From: Halieaceae bacterium
GTDB lineage: Bacteria; Pseudomonadota; Gammaproteobacteria; Pseudomonadales; Halieaceae
Reading direction: 5' to 3'
Length of the DNA stretch: 5,504 nucleotides
Assembly: GCA_009886815.1 (NCBI GenBank)
Contig: QXYP01000343.1
Location: forward strand, 1 to 5,504
Part shown: positions 1 through 5,504 of the stretch, piece by piece
Numbering within the stretch: position 1 is the stretch's first letter
Layout: the number at the start of each line of letters is the position of its first letter
Program-made: the position numbers and the translations under genes
Notes under the pieces: generated by a model
The model's database searches: none
The model's input: the letters and a program-made list of their open reading frames with translations, nothing else
What the model was told of the DNA's origin: nothing

Positions 1-6
1 GGCTCT

Positions 7-135
7 TTACACTACTTTTGTCACCATTCGACCGCAGCGCGGTGTCATGTATTGCTTGCCAAAATCCCCAGGTGATCTCCAACCTTTAACCCATGTCCAA
101 TCATTGCCCAGGCGTAACGCAATTTGGGGTCCCAT
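7..135 (-). other. Unidentified open fragment, possible decayed gene end
   Basis: A minus-strand reading frame of 42 residues runs from an ATG at 135 to a TAA at 7-9, and the frame stays open back to a stop at 175-177. The peptide has a protein-like patch, NDWTWVKGWRSPGDFGKQYM, rich in Trp and Gly, which is unusual for random sequence. No Shine-Dalgarno sequence precedes the ATG, and I do not recognise a family. It lies on the same strand as, and downstream of, the receptor remnant at 361-534, so it could be the C-terminal scrap of a neighbouring gene of the same lost cluster. A plus-strand frame is also open across 2-175, so coding on either strand is unproven. Confidence 0.22.
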
Positions 136-360
136 GGCTAAGTACCCCGAACGTTCACACAAGCGACTCGGTAGTTAAGGTAATGCTACAAGGCCCATTT
201 ACGACATGTATTGTTATAGCCTTAACCTTCAACTAGCAACGTTGCACGCAGTGCACCGCTTGTTTGCGCCTAAACTGCTAATCGTTACTGATCGTGCAGT
301 GACGACTTTCATCGCCAAAAGAGTCTAGCTATAGTTTTTTTCTGGGTGCTAAAACTTTAC
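136..360. other. Intergenic stretch with no supported gene
   Basis: All frames are broken by stops. The longest methionine-started minus-strand frame seen here is 27 codons from 312 and has no ribosome-binding site. I see no tRNA, terminator or repeat array. A T-run at about 332-341 is not preceded by a stem on either strand. Confidence 0.5.
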
Positions 361-534
361 TCACAACTCAAGACCGAACGTTAGGCCTTTAGAGGGCGGG
401 CCGTAAGTGATGAGCGTACTCTTCGTTCGACTCACCCAATTTGCGTCGTCTGCTGAATTATTGACGAAGGCTGCAATTTTGTAAGCATCACGATCCTAAG
501 GAATCGACAGGTTCGTTTCGTCCCTAAGTAGAAA
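361..534 (-). pseudogene. C-terminal remnant of a TonB-dependent receptor
   Basis: Translating the minus strand from 534 to the TGA at 361-363 gives a frame that reads like the last strands of a TonB-dependent receptor barrel. It contains TNLSI, then KIAAFVNNSADDANW, then TYGPPSKGLTFGLEL at the end. In this family the penultimate strands commonly read 'xxxAFVxNLxDxxY', and the last strand follows a 'YGPPRTYGxxxxxxF'-like motif; the intact receptor in this window has the parallel segment ELTAGVDNLFDEYPD. An in-frame TAG at 496-498 and another at 535-537 interrupt it, the final residue is Leu rather than the usual Phe, and nothing upstream continues it because the tetR-like promoter begins near 548. 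Hundreds of residues of plug and barrel are missing, so it cannot make a receptor. The family assignment is by eye from about 55 residues. Confidence 0.6.
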
Positions 535-547
535 CTACAAAATATTT

Positions 548-590
548 TTGGAATACCGTGCTCAACACGGTATTGTAAATGTGTTATCCT
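548..590 (+). promoter_or_regulatory. Candidate promoter of the TetR-family gene
   Basis: A -35-like TTGGAA at 548-553 and a -10-like TATTGT at 571-576 are 17 bases apart; each matches the sigma-70 consensus at 4 of 6 positions. A second option is an extended -10, TG-T-TATCCT (TG at 582-583, hexamer 585-590), with TCAACA at 562-567 as -35, also 17 bases apart. Either choice overlaps the palindrome at 552-574, as expected for a repressed promoter. The transcript would have a leader of roughly 50-70 bases. Confidence 0.45.
552..574. promoter_or_regulatory. Perfect 9-bp inverted repeat, likely TetR-family operator
   Basis: The arms AATACCGTG (552-560) and CACGGTATT (566-574) are exact reverse complements around a 5-base centre, CTCAA. 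Size, symmetry and the ACCGTG/CACGGT half-sites are typical of operators bound by TetR-family dimers. It sits about 80 bases upstream of a TetR-family gene and lies between or over the candidate -35 and -10 elements, which points to autorepression. I found no second copy in the window. Confidence 0.65.
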
Positions 591-652
591 GCTTACCTAC
601 TGCTACTGAGTAGGTTACAAGCGATCACCCAACGGCCAGTACGGAATGCGCA

Positions 653-1267
653 ATGCAGATATATAAGCCGAACAAGCCAAAAGGCGCCAAGCGTAGAGAG
701 AGTATTATCAAAGGATTTGTTTCTGCACTGGAGAAGCAGGGCTTTTCTAATACCTCAATGGCTGGAGTAGCTCATGAGGCAGGTATTGCTCCTAGCCACG
801 TATTCTATTACTTCAAATCTACCGCAGACATCTTACGCGAAGTGTTTAAAGACCGCTGCGAAGCCATCGTTGAAGGTATGGAGGCGTTGAAAGAGCAAGA
901 CTTTGACTCCAAAATCAATTACCTCTCTGATTTTTTCTACACCGAAAACAAATCGGTAAACCACATCACCACCGGCGTCATGTATGAGGCTATTGGTGCG
1001 TCCGTAGCCGACCCTTCGTTGGCAGTGCACAAAGCGGAAATGGATAGGTGTTGTATTGAACTACTCGCAGGGGTATTTAATAACGGTCAGATGGACGATG
1101 AAGAACGCACTGAGCGCGCTGAAATTTTATATTCCTGTATCGCGGGATCTAAGCTCAATGGATTTTTTAGTCAAGACGCAGATTTAGGGCATGGCCGATC
1201 TCTATTTATAAAAGCCGCTTACATACTAGCCAGGGATCAAATCACCAACACGTCACCGGCACGATAA
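653..1267 (+). CDS. TetR/AcrR-family transcriptional regulator
   Basis: This 204-residue protein has the length and layout of a TetR-family repressor: a small N-terminal DNA-binding domain and an all-helical ligand-binding and dimerisation domain. After a basic tail (KPNKPKGAKRR, about residues 5-15), helix 1 spans about 16-29 and is followed by GFSNTSMAGVAHEAG (30-44). The recognition helix lies in IAPSHVFYYFKST (45-57), matching the family pattern 'GVSxGxxYYHFxSK'. Residues 60-204 are helical and variable, with three cysteines (C133, C134, C162), so the ligand cannot be named. The ATG at 653 follows a weak ACGGA (641-645) at 7-base spacing; no later in-frame Met precedes the helix-turn-helix. 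The gene is monocistronic here, with a receptor remnant pointing away upstream and a transposase scrap downstream. It probably represses itself through the palindrome at 552-574. Family assignment is secure; the regulated pathway is unknown. Confidence 0.93.
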   Translation: MQIYKPNKPKGAKRRESIIKGFVSALEKQGFSNTSMAGVAHEAGIAPSHVFYYFKSTADILREVFKDRCEAIVEGMEALKEQDFDSKINYLSDFFYTENKSVNHITTGVMYEAIGASVADPSLAVHKAEMDRCCIELLAGVFNNGQMDDEERTERAEILYSCIAGSKLNGFFSQDADLGHGRSLFIKAAYILARDQITNTSPAR

Positions 1268-1278
1268 CTGGTTAGTTC

Positions 1279-1350
1279 AGCTCCACCGGCAAGGTGGTTA
1301 ACACCCTGAAGACGCCGTACCGGGAAGGCACCACGCAATTTTTCTATTGA
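1279..1350 (+). pseudogene. Remnant of an IS91-family (Y2 HUH) transposase
   Basis: The frame starting at 1279 reads through TGKVVNTLKTPYREGTTQF and meets TGA at 1348-1350; TAG at 1273-1275 closes it upstream. IS91-family transposases (Y2_Tnp domain) carry a conserved stretch of the form 'xGxVxxxLKTPYRDGTTHxxFxPLxFxxRLAALVP' in their C-terminal half. The match runs through LKTPYR-GTT and stops where the PLxF segment should begin. About 20 recognisable residues remain of a protein usually several hundred long, so this is a dead scar and no ends of the element are visible. The fragment is visibly richer in G and C than its flanks, consistent with foreign origin. It begins 12 bases after the TetR gene stop. 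Confidence 0.6.
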
Positions 1351-1420
1351 GGACTGCCCTACGTGGGGCGTTAGATGAAATGCGTCTTTACCTGATCGAT
1401 AGATAAGCTTCAGAAATTTA
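1351..1420. other. Intergenic sequence with nothing recognisable
   Basis: Beyond the transposase scrap all frames close quickly. I see no ribosome-binding site with an open frame and no stem followed by a T-run that could end the TetR transcript. The stem CCACC/GGTGG at 1283-1297, inside the transposase scrap, is short and lacks a T-run. Confidence 0.4.
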
Positions 1421-1449
1421 CGATGTTGGGAGCTAAGGAAAGCTCATCG
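1421..1449. promoter_or_regulatory. Imperfect dyad upstream of the dioxygenase gene
   Basis: GAGCT (1430-1434) and AGCTC (1441-1445) are inverted around AAGGAA. Outside them CGATG (1421-1425) and CATCG (1445-1449) are also inverted, sharing base 1445 with the inner arm and separated from it on the left by TTGG. It ends about 10 bases before a -10-like TATACT, a usual place for an operator, but it could equally be a chance hairpin. It does not resemble the palindrome at 552-574. Confidence 0.3.
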
Positions 1450-1459
1450 GTGAATTTTT

Positions 1460-1465
1460 TATACT
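1460..1465 (+). promoter_or_regulatory. Candidate -10 element for the dioxygenase gene
   Basis: TATACT follows a run of T and matches the sigma-70 -10 consensus at 5 of 6 positions. No good -35 lies 16-18 bases upstream; the sequence there is near GGAAAG. If used, it would need an activator bound nearby, for which the dyad at 1421-1449 is a candidate. It would leave a leader of about 75-80 bases. Confidence 0.3.
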
Positions 1466-1548
1466 AAACTCAACTAATACCAGCGCACATCAGTCTCTAA
1501 TCATCATCAAGCGCAAGATTCTGACCACTTAAAACACGAGGCTTTAAA

Positions 1549-2367
1549 TTGTCAAAATCTCGATCTGACTTATCTGAAGATGGGCGGGCCACACAGGCCG
1601 AGCAAATACAACGCCTAGAATCCGATGGATTTTTATTATTGTCACCGTTTTTAAACGCGGATACGGTCGCGGCTCTTTCGGCCGTATCCCGGGAGAGGTT
1701 GCAGGCGATACGCGCAGCGCTGGGAACAAAAGAGATAGGTATTGGCAGTGCCGCGGGCTACGACGAGATTGTCCAGCGCTCCCCGGGGCGCTGGGATGTT
1801 CCAATAACGCCGCAGCAGTTTGGTATGGTAGATCGAGACATGCCTTGGTGGGGGCTTGTCAGCGCAATACTGGGTGAAAATGCCGAGCACTCATTTAGCG
1901 GTGTAGTGTCTTCTGACCCCGGCAGCCCGGCGCAGCACTGGCATACGGATTCCCCTCATGTGGCTAAGGAACACCTGCCGGCACATGCCATCAACGTGTT
2001 CGTCGCCCTACATGATGTCCCGTTAGCCATGGGGCCGACCGAGTTTGCTCGGGGCTCCCACGTTCTTAGCAACCATTTAAGCAATCCATCCTTGGTGCTC
2101 AATGAACTGATTTACCAGCATAAGGGCACAGTACCCGAGACCCTGGTAAAAAATACTGAAACTAAAACACCCGAGGCTTGCGCCCACTCTATGGTTGCAG
2201 GCTCGTGTCTGATCTTTGATGATCGCTTACTGCACCGTGGCCTGGGCAACCAGTCGGATAACACCCGGCATGTGGCCTATTTTGCCTATCGTAGAAAAGG
2301 CTATACGGAAAACACACATTTTGAATCGAAGCGGTCCTTGTTCGAAGGCAAGATGCCCAATATTTAG
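1549..2367 (+). CDS. Phytanoyl-CoA dioxygenase (PhyH)-family Fe(II)/2-oxoglutarate oxygenase
   Basis: The 272-residue product has the size and motifs of the PhyH family, cytosolic enzymes that hydroxylate a substrate while decarboxylating 2-oxoglutarate to succinate. QIQRLESDGFLLLSPFLN (19-36) is the usual opening, in which a 'dG+' segment precedes the double-stranded beta-helix core. The iron-binding facial triad is visible: H132 and D134 in QHWHTD, and H229 in RLLHRG. R240, 11 residues after H229 in NTRHVAYF, fits the residue that holds the 2-oxoglutarate carboxylate. MGPTEFARGSH (161-171) is the typical 'GxxxxxPGSH'-like turn. All catalytic residues are present, so it is probably active. 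The start is TTG at 1549, with GAGG (1538-1541) 7 bases upstream; the first in-frame Met (residue 93) would remove much of the domain. No partner gene shares its strand downstream. The substrate is unknown: PhyH homologues act on acyl-CoAs, compatible-solute precursors, halogenation substrates and natural products. Confidence 0.88.
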   Translation: MSKSRSDLSEDGRATQAEQIQRLESDGFLLLSPFLNADTVAALSAVSRERLQAIRAALGTKEIGIGSAAGYDEIVQRSPGRWDVPITPQQFGMVDRDMPWWGLVSAILGENAEHSFSGVVSSDPGSPAQHWHTDSPHVAKEHLPAHAINVFVALHDVPLAMGPTEFARGSHVLSNHLSNPSLVLNELIYQHKGTVPETLVKNTETKTPEACAHSMVAGSCLIFDDRLLHRGLGNQSDNTRHVAYFAYRRKGYTENTHFESKRSLFEGKMPNI

Positions 2368-2552
2368 GTTGGGTCAAGGCGTTCGCGCTAACCTTACTCA
2401 GGTGACATCTTCGTGACGAGGAACCGGGCACCCCGCCCTGCCCCAGCTGGCACCGAGAATTCAAGCGCGGCCTTGCATACCGAGCGGCAGTCTCATGCTG
2501 ACACTTGCCTCCTAAATGTGTAGCGGACAAGCCACAACAAAACTCCGGACAT
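2368..2552. other. Spacer between convergent genes, no gene supported
   Basis: The spacer carries no terminator in the plus direction that I can support: the weak pair AGGTT/AACCT just after the dioxygenase stop has no T-run. On the minus strand an AGGAGG (plus-strand positions 2508-2513) precedes an ATG at 2496, but only 11 codons follow. Other frames here are open by chance in GC-rich sequence. Confidence 0.45.
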
Positions 2553-2588
2553 AAAAAAACCCGGGGCGGCGCATGACGCCGACTCGGG
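2553..2588 (-). terminator. Rho-independent terminator of the receptor gene
   Basis: Read on the minus strand, a GC-rich stem runs from 2588 to 2560 and is followed directly by seven T (2559-2553). The stem pairs CCCG with CGGG and CGGCG with CGCCG, with a short mismatched internal loop between the two helices and a 5-base apical loop (2572-2576). It lies about 70 bases beyond the receptor stop codon. In the plus direction there is no comparable T-run, so it serves the receptor and not the dioxygenase. Confidence 0.88.
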
Positions 2589-2657
2589 CTCTTCGTTCAC
2601 CGTCAGACCAGTAGGTTATTAAACTGGCCAGAGGGTGATTTTAGGTAGGGCACTTCC

Positions 2658-5339
2658 TTAGAAAGCGTACCGACCCTGCAGGTACCAAGTACCACCGTTG
2701 AAGCCAAAAGGGCTGTCTTCGGGGTAGAGCTGGCCCAAACCACCTGGGTTAGGTGTCTTGTCTGGGTATTCGTCGAACAGGTTGTCCACACCAGCCGTCA
2801 GCTCAAGGCTGTCGGTAAGCTGGTAAGACACCTGCGCATCGACCAAGGTCGCTGCATCGACGTTGTAGCCATTACTGGTCGATTTCCAACCACCGTAGTA
2901 GTTAGCTCGCAGCAGTGTGCGCCACTTGCCTTGAGTGTGTGACCAAGCAACGTTGCCCTTCACATTGGGCAGTAACTCTTCCAAGGCTTCTACGCGACCC
3001 TCACTGATTGGGTTAATGCTACCTCGATCTGTGACTTCAGTGTCGTTGTAGTTAAACGCAACCGTAATGGTTGAGAAGCCACTCATTAGGTCGAAGTTCA
3101 TGTTACCCACGAGATCAACACCTTTGGTGCGGGTATCGAAACTGTTTGAGAAGAACCGGAACTCAGCCAAATCGTCGAGGCCAATAAAGTCCTGTCGATT
3201 AATAACGCCGGCCTGATCCAGACCTGTCAAAGCCTCTCCCACAGTACCGTAGCTGGTACCACCGCCTGTGTAGTTCAAGGCAGCGAGGAAGTCGACGTTG
3301 GCACCCAGAGCAATGCGATCTTCTACATCAATGTCGTAGTAATCGATTGTCCAAGTAGACGCGCCAATATCAAAGCCAACGCCAAAGGAGAAGTTCTCAG
3401 CTTCTTCTGGCCCTAACTCTGGTCGACCCGCGCCGTCGTTTGTTGCCGCGATGTAATCAGCACCCAGCTGACCGGCGGCGGAAAACAAGGGAAGTGTTCC
3501 CTGATCTACCAATGTGCCGTTAACGTTCTGGGTTGTCACGTTAGTGATATTAGCCTGACCTGCGGTTGGGGCGTGGAAACCTGTGGAGAAAGCAGCACGT
3601 AGGCGAAGTGAGTCGGTAACATGAAACAGACCAGCAAGTTTGTAGTTGGTCGTGTTGTCGAAGTTACTGAATTCTTCGTATCGCACGGCAGCCTGAACAG
3701 TCAGCCTGTCGGTGAGGTCCGTTTCAACGTCCACGTAGAACGCGGTGTTATCCTGCTCTGCAGAGGTATCGTTGGGGAAGCCACCAAAGCCGTTCGAGCT
3801 TGAGGAGAACCCCTGTGAGGCCAGTGGGCCAAGTGCGTAAGACGCTGGATCACCGGCGAACAAGTCAAACTCTTCCTCACGATATTCCGCACCAACAGCG
3901 ACGTTGAGTTCAGATGCTAGGCCAACTTCAAAGCCGTAGGACAAATCGAGGTTGTAAACCGTTTCTGTTTGCTCCTGTCCACCGGGCACAAAATCTCTGG
4001 GGGTATTAGGTCCCAGCGAGCCATTAATGGTGTTGCGAATGTAGAATTCGGTCTTGTTCGAACCGCGTTGCGCGCTCAGGTCATAGTTGAGGCCTGTGCC
4101 CACATTGAACGAACCTCGAGCGCCAATCGCAAATGCACTGTCTTCGTTGGTACCGCCGAATCGAGGCACAAAGCCCGCAGGAATGGTTTCAATGAAGGAG
4201 AAGCAGTTGTCATCGGCTGCAACTGAAGCCAAAAGGCCCGCATCAGGAATGACGCCGCCCGATCCACCCAGTGGAATACCGTCGATACAGCTGCTGCCAC
4301 CGTCCATATCACCTACTAGGACAGACGGCACGCCTGAATCGCTGGCTAATCCTGTCGTTGGATCGACCGTTGGTCCCTTGTAGACACCACCACGCTGACC
4401 GCTTGGGCCACCTACGACGTTTCGGTAAAAGAAACCGCCAGTGACAGCTCGCTCGGCATAGTTACCGAAGGCGTAAATTTCTAGACTGTCATTGATCTCG
4501 AAAGCCGCGTTTAAAAAGAGCTTGGCATCGTCGTCTACATCGGGCTGACCCCAATACTGAGGCGCTTCGCCTGTGTAGGTGTTGATCGCCTGAAAATCGG
4601 AAACTGGCGAATAACCATTGGCCGCGGCAAAAGCGACGTCGTTTCTGACTACCGATCGAACGGTGCCCTCGACATCCCGCATTTCACCGGTGATGTTGAC
4701 GAAACCACGATCGCCCAGAGGCAAGCCTAAATTGGCTGCGACCATGTAGTTATCGCCATCGCCTTCAAAGGTAGAGCCGTAGCGCGCGACGACTTCAAAG
4801 CCCTCTGCATCGTCTCTTAGAATAAAGTTAAGAACCCCAGCAATGGCGTCAGAACCATACTGCGATGAAGCACCATCACGAAGAACCTCAACCTGCTTCA
4901 GCGCCAGTGAAGGAATTGACGCGATGTCTACGCCCTGAGCGCCATCAGAAATACCGCCACCTAAGAAGGAAATGATTGAACCACGATGACGACGCTTACC
5001 GTTTACCAGCACCAGCACGTTGTCAGGCGATAAACCGCGAAGGTTGGGTGGTCGCGTGATTGTCGCCGCGTCACTGATAGGCTGCGCATTGATATCAAAC
5101 GACGGGACCTGCGTACGCAGCATGTCCTGCAAGTCGGTAGAGCCATTAGAGCGCATCTCGGTACCAGTGATCACATCAACGGGCACCGGGGAGTCCGAAG
5201 CTGAGCGGTCAGCCAGACGCGTACCAGTGATAATGACTTCTTCCAAGTCATTGTCTTGTGCTACGGCGCCCTGCGCCATGGCTACCGCCAGGGCAAGCCC
5301 TGAAACGCGCCACATCGGACGATTTTTGATAAATCTCAT
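2658..5339 (-). CDS. TonB-dependent outer-membrane receptor
   Basis: The 893-residue product is a full-length TonB-dependent receptor, a 22-strand barrel that imports a ligand across the outer membrane using energy from TonB-ExbB-ExbD. Residues 1-28 form a signal peptide: basic MRFIKNRPMWR, hydrophobic LALAVAM, cleavage near AVA-Q. EEVIITGTR (33-41) fits the TonB-box region. The plug domain spans about 45-175 and shows PNLRGLSPDNVLVLVNGKRR (98-117) and VEVLRDGASSQYGSDAIAGV (150-169). The barrel carries the family's FSTGFHAPTAGQAN (584-597) and the final strands AGVDNLFDEYPD (849-860) and WYLQGRYAF, ending in Phe as needed for BAM insertion. C351 and C379 lie in one predicted outer loop and may form a disulfide. 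The ATG at 5339 has a strong AAAGGAG 6 bases upstream; an in-frame ATG 15 codons earlier lacks this and would bury the signal peptide. The ligand cannot be read from sequence. No siderophore-specific signature or adjoining iron gene is seen, so a carbon-compound ligand is as likely. Confidence 0.95.
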   Translation of the reverse strand: MRFIKNRPMWRVSGLALAVAMAQGAVAQDNDLEEVIITGTRLADRSASDSPVPVDVITGTEMRSNGSTDLQDMLRTQVPSFDINAQPISDAATITRPPNLRGLSPDNVLVLVNGKRRHRGSIISFLGGGISDGAQGVDIASIPSLALKQVEVLRDGASSQYGSDAIAGVLNFILRDDAEGFEVVARYGSTFEGDGDNYMVAANLGLPLGDRGFVNITGEMRDVEGTVRSVVRNDVAFAAANGYSPVSDFQAINTYTGEAPQYWGQPDVDDDAKLFLNAAFEINDSLEIYAFGNYAERAVTGGFFYRNVVGGPSGQRGGVYKGPTVDPTTGLASDSGVPSVLVGDMDGGSSCIDGIPLGGSGGVIPDAGLLASVAADDNCFSFIETIPAGFVPRFGGTNEDSAFAIGARGSFNVGTGLNYDLSAQRGSNKTEFYIRNTINGSLGPNTPRDFVPGGQEQTETVYNLDLSYGFEVGLASELNVAVGAEYREEEFDLFAGDPASYALGPLASQGFSSSSNGFGGFPNDTSAEQDNTAFYVDVETDLTDRLTVQAAVRYEEFSNFDNTTNYKLAGLFHVTDSLRLRAAFSTGFHAPTAGQANITNVTTQNVNGTLVDQGTLPLFSAAGQLGADYIAATNDGAGRPELGPEEAENFSFGVGFDIGASTWTIDYYDIDVEDRIALGANVDFLAALNYTGGGTSYGTVGEALTGLDQAGVINRQDFIGLDDLAEFRFFSNSFDTRTKGVDLVGNMNFDLMSGFSTITVAFNYNDTEVTDRGSINPISEGRVEALEELLPNVKGNVAWSHTQGKWRTLLRANYYGGWKSTSNGYNVDAATLVDAQVSYQLTDSLELTAGVDNLFDEYPDKTPNPGGLGQLYPEDSPFGFNGGTWYLQGRYAF

Positions 5340-5344
5340 TAAAA

Positions 5345-5353
5345 GCTCCTTTT
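5345..5353 (-). promoter_or_regulatory. Ribosome-binding site that sets the receptor start
   Basis: The minus strand reads AAAAGGAGC, with GGAG ending 6 bases before the ATG at 5339. It places initiation at residue MRFIKN and rules out the longer reading from 5384, which has no such site. Confidence 0.85.
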
Positions 5354-5504
5354 GGGGTTGGGTAACGTGGCATTTGACAGCCAAAAAACGTGGGAACGCG
5401 TCTAGGCCATGCCAGCATGCAACTCATCCATAGCAAGAGGCTAAGGCTGCGCTGCAGCGGCGCATTTTAACCTGCTATCGTCAACTAAACAGGGGACAAT
5501 TTTC
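5354..5504 (-). other. Upstream leader of the receptor gene, promoter not resolved
   Basis: No well-formed sigma-70 promoter is evident. On the minus strand there is TTGACG (plus-strand 5479-5484), but no -10 at the proper distance. TAAAAT (5464-5469) is a fair -10 with only CTGTTT as -35. A 10-bp perfect palindrome CGCTGCAGCG lies at 5450-5459, just downstream of that -10-like site, and could be an operator or chance. The rest holds no supported gene. Confidence 0.35.

Noticed and set aside
2..178. Plus-strand frame open from the left edge
   Set aside because: About 58 codons with no recognisable motif; it overlaps the more protein-like minus-strand frame, and the upstream part is outside the window.
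380..386. GTTAGGC, resembling an integron attC core site
   Set aside because: No paired RYYYAAC core or attC-like folded stem is found at a suitable distance, and it falls inside the receptor remnant frame.
579..770. Small plus-strand open frame overlapping the TetR gene start
   Set aside because: It is another frame over the helix-turn-helix coding region, with no ribosome-binding site and no family resemblance.
1283..1297. CCACC/GGTGG stem after the TetR gene as a terminator
   Set aside because: The stem is only 5 bp, has no T-run, and lies inside the transposase-like coding relic.
2494..2513. AGGAGG followed by ATG on the minus strand
   Set aside because: Spacing is 11 bases and only 11 codons follow, so chance is the better explanation.
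5161..5231. Repeated GTACCAGTGAT at 5161-5171 and 5221-5231
   Set aside because: Both copies encode an ITGT motif (TonB-box region and plug start), a common resemblance in these receptors, not a mobile or regulatory repeat.
5340..5384. Longer receptor reading starting at ATG 5384
   Set aside because: The strong AAAGGAG site lies within this extension and serves the ATG at 5339, which starts a normal signal peptide.
5450..5459. CGCTGCAGCG palindrome upstream of the receptor
   Set aside because: It is short and self-complementary by PstI-like core symmetry, with no supporting promoter geometry, so it is not called as an operator.
1..5504. CRISPR array, tRNA/rRNA genes, riboswitch, toxin-antitoxin or retron-like system
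   Set aside because: No regularly spaced repeats, tRNA-like folds, conserved rRNA segments or paired small genes could be supported anywhere in the window.

Overview
The window looks like a chromosomal accessory region of a marine-type Gammaproteobacterium. This is an inference: the large outer-membrane receptor has the style common in TonB-receptor-rich marine gammaproteobacteria (Halieaceae/OM60-like or relatives), and base composition is moderate. No marker gene fixes the taxon. I found no clear evidence of a previously undescribed multi-gene system. The less ordinary content is a set of gene scars around a TetR-family regulator.

Layout. Positions 1-540 hold no intact gene. On the minus strand there is a tryptophan-rich open fragment (7-135, unidentified) and the decayed C-terminal end of a TonB-dependent receptor (361-534) with an in-frame stop. 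Just beyond it lies a 9-bp-arm palindrome (552-574) inside the likely promoter of a TetR-family regulator (653-1267, plus). Twelve bases after that gene's stop is a short remnant of an IS91-family transposase (1279-1350). A leader with an imperfect dyad and a -10-like hexamer then precedes a phytanoyl-CoA-dioxygenase-like Fe(II)/2-oxoglutarate enzyme that starts at TTG (1549-2367, plus). Facing it is a complete TonB-dependent outer-membrane receptor (2658-5339, minus), whose mRNA ends at a good intrinsic terminator (2553-2588). The last 165 bases are its upstream leader.

How the parts may work together. The TetR protein probably represses its own promoter through the palindrome; no second copy of that operator is visible in front of the dioxygenase or the intact receptor. 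Receptor and dioxygenase are convergent, so they are not an operon. A shared role, with the receptor importing an unknown compound and the oxygenase hydroxylating it or a derivative, is possible but rests only on proximity. The receptor remnant, the transposase remnant and the orphan-looking regulator together suggest a nutrient-uptake locus that has been rearranged and partly lost.
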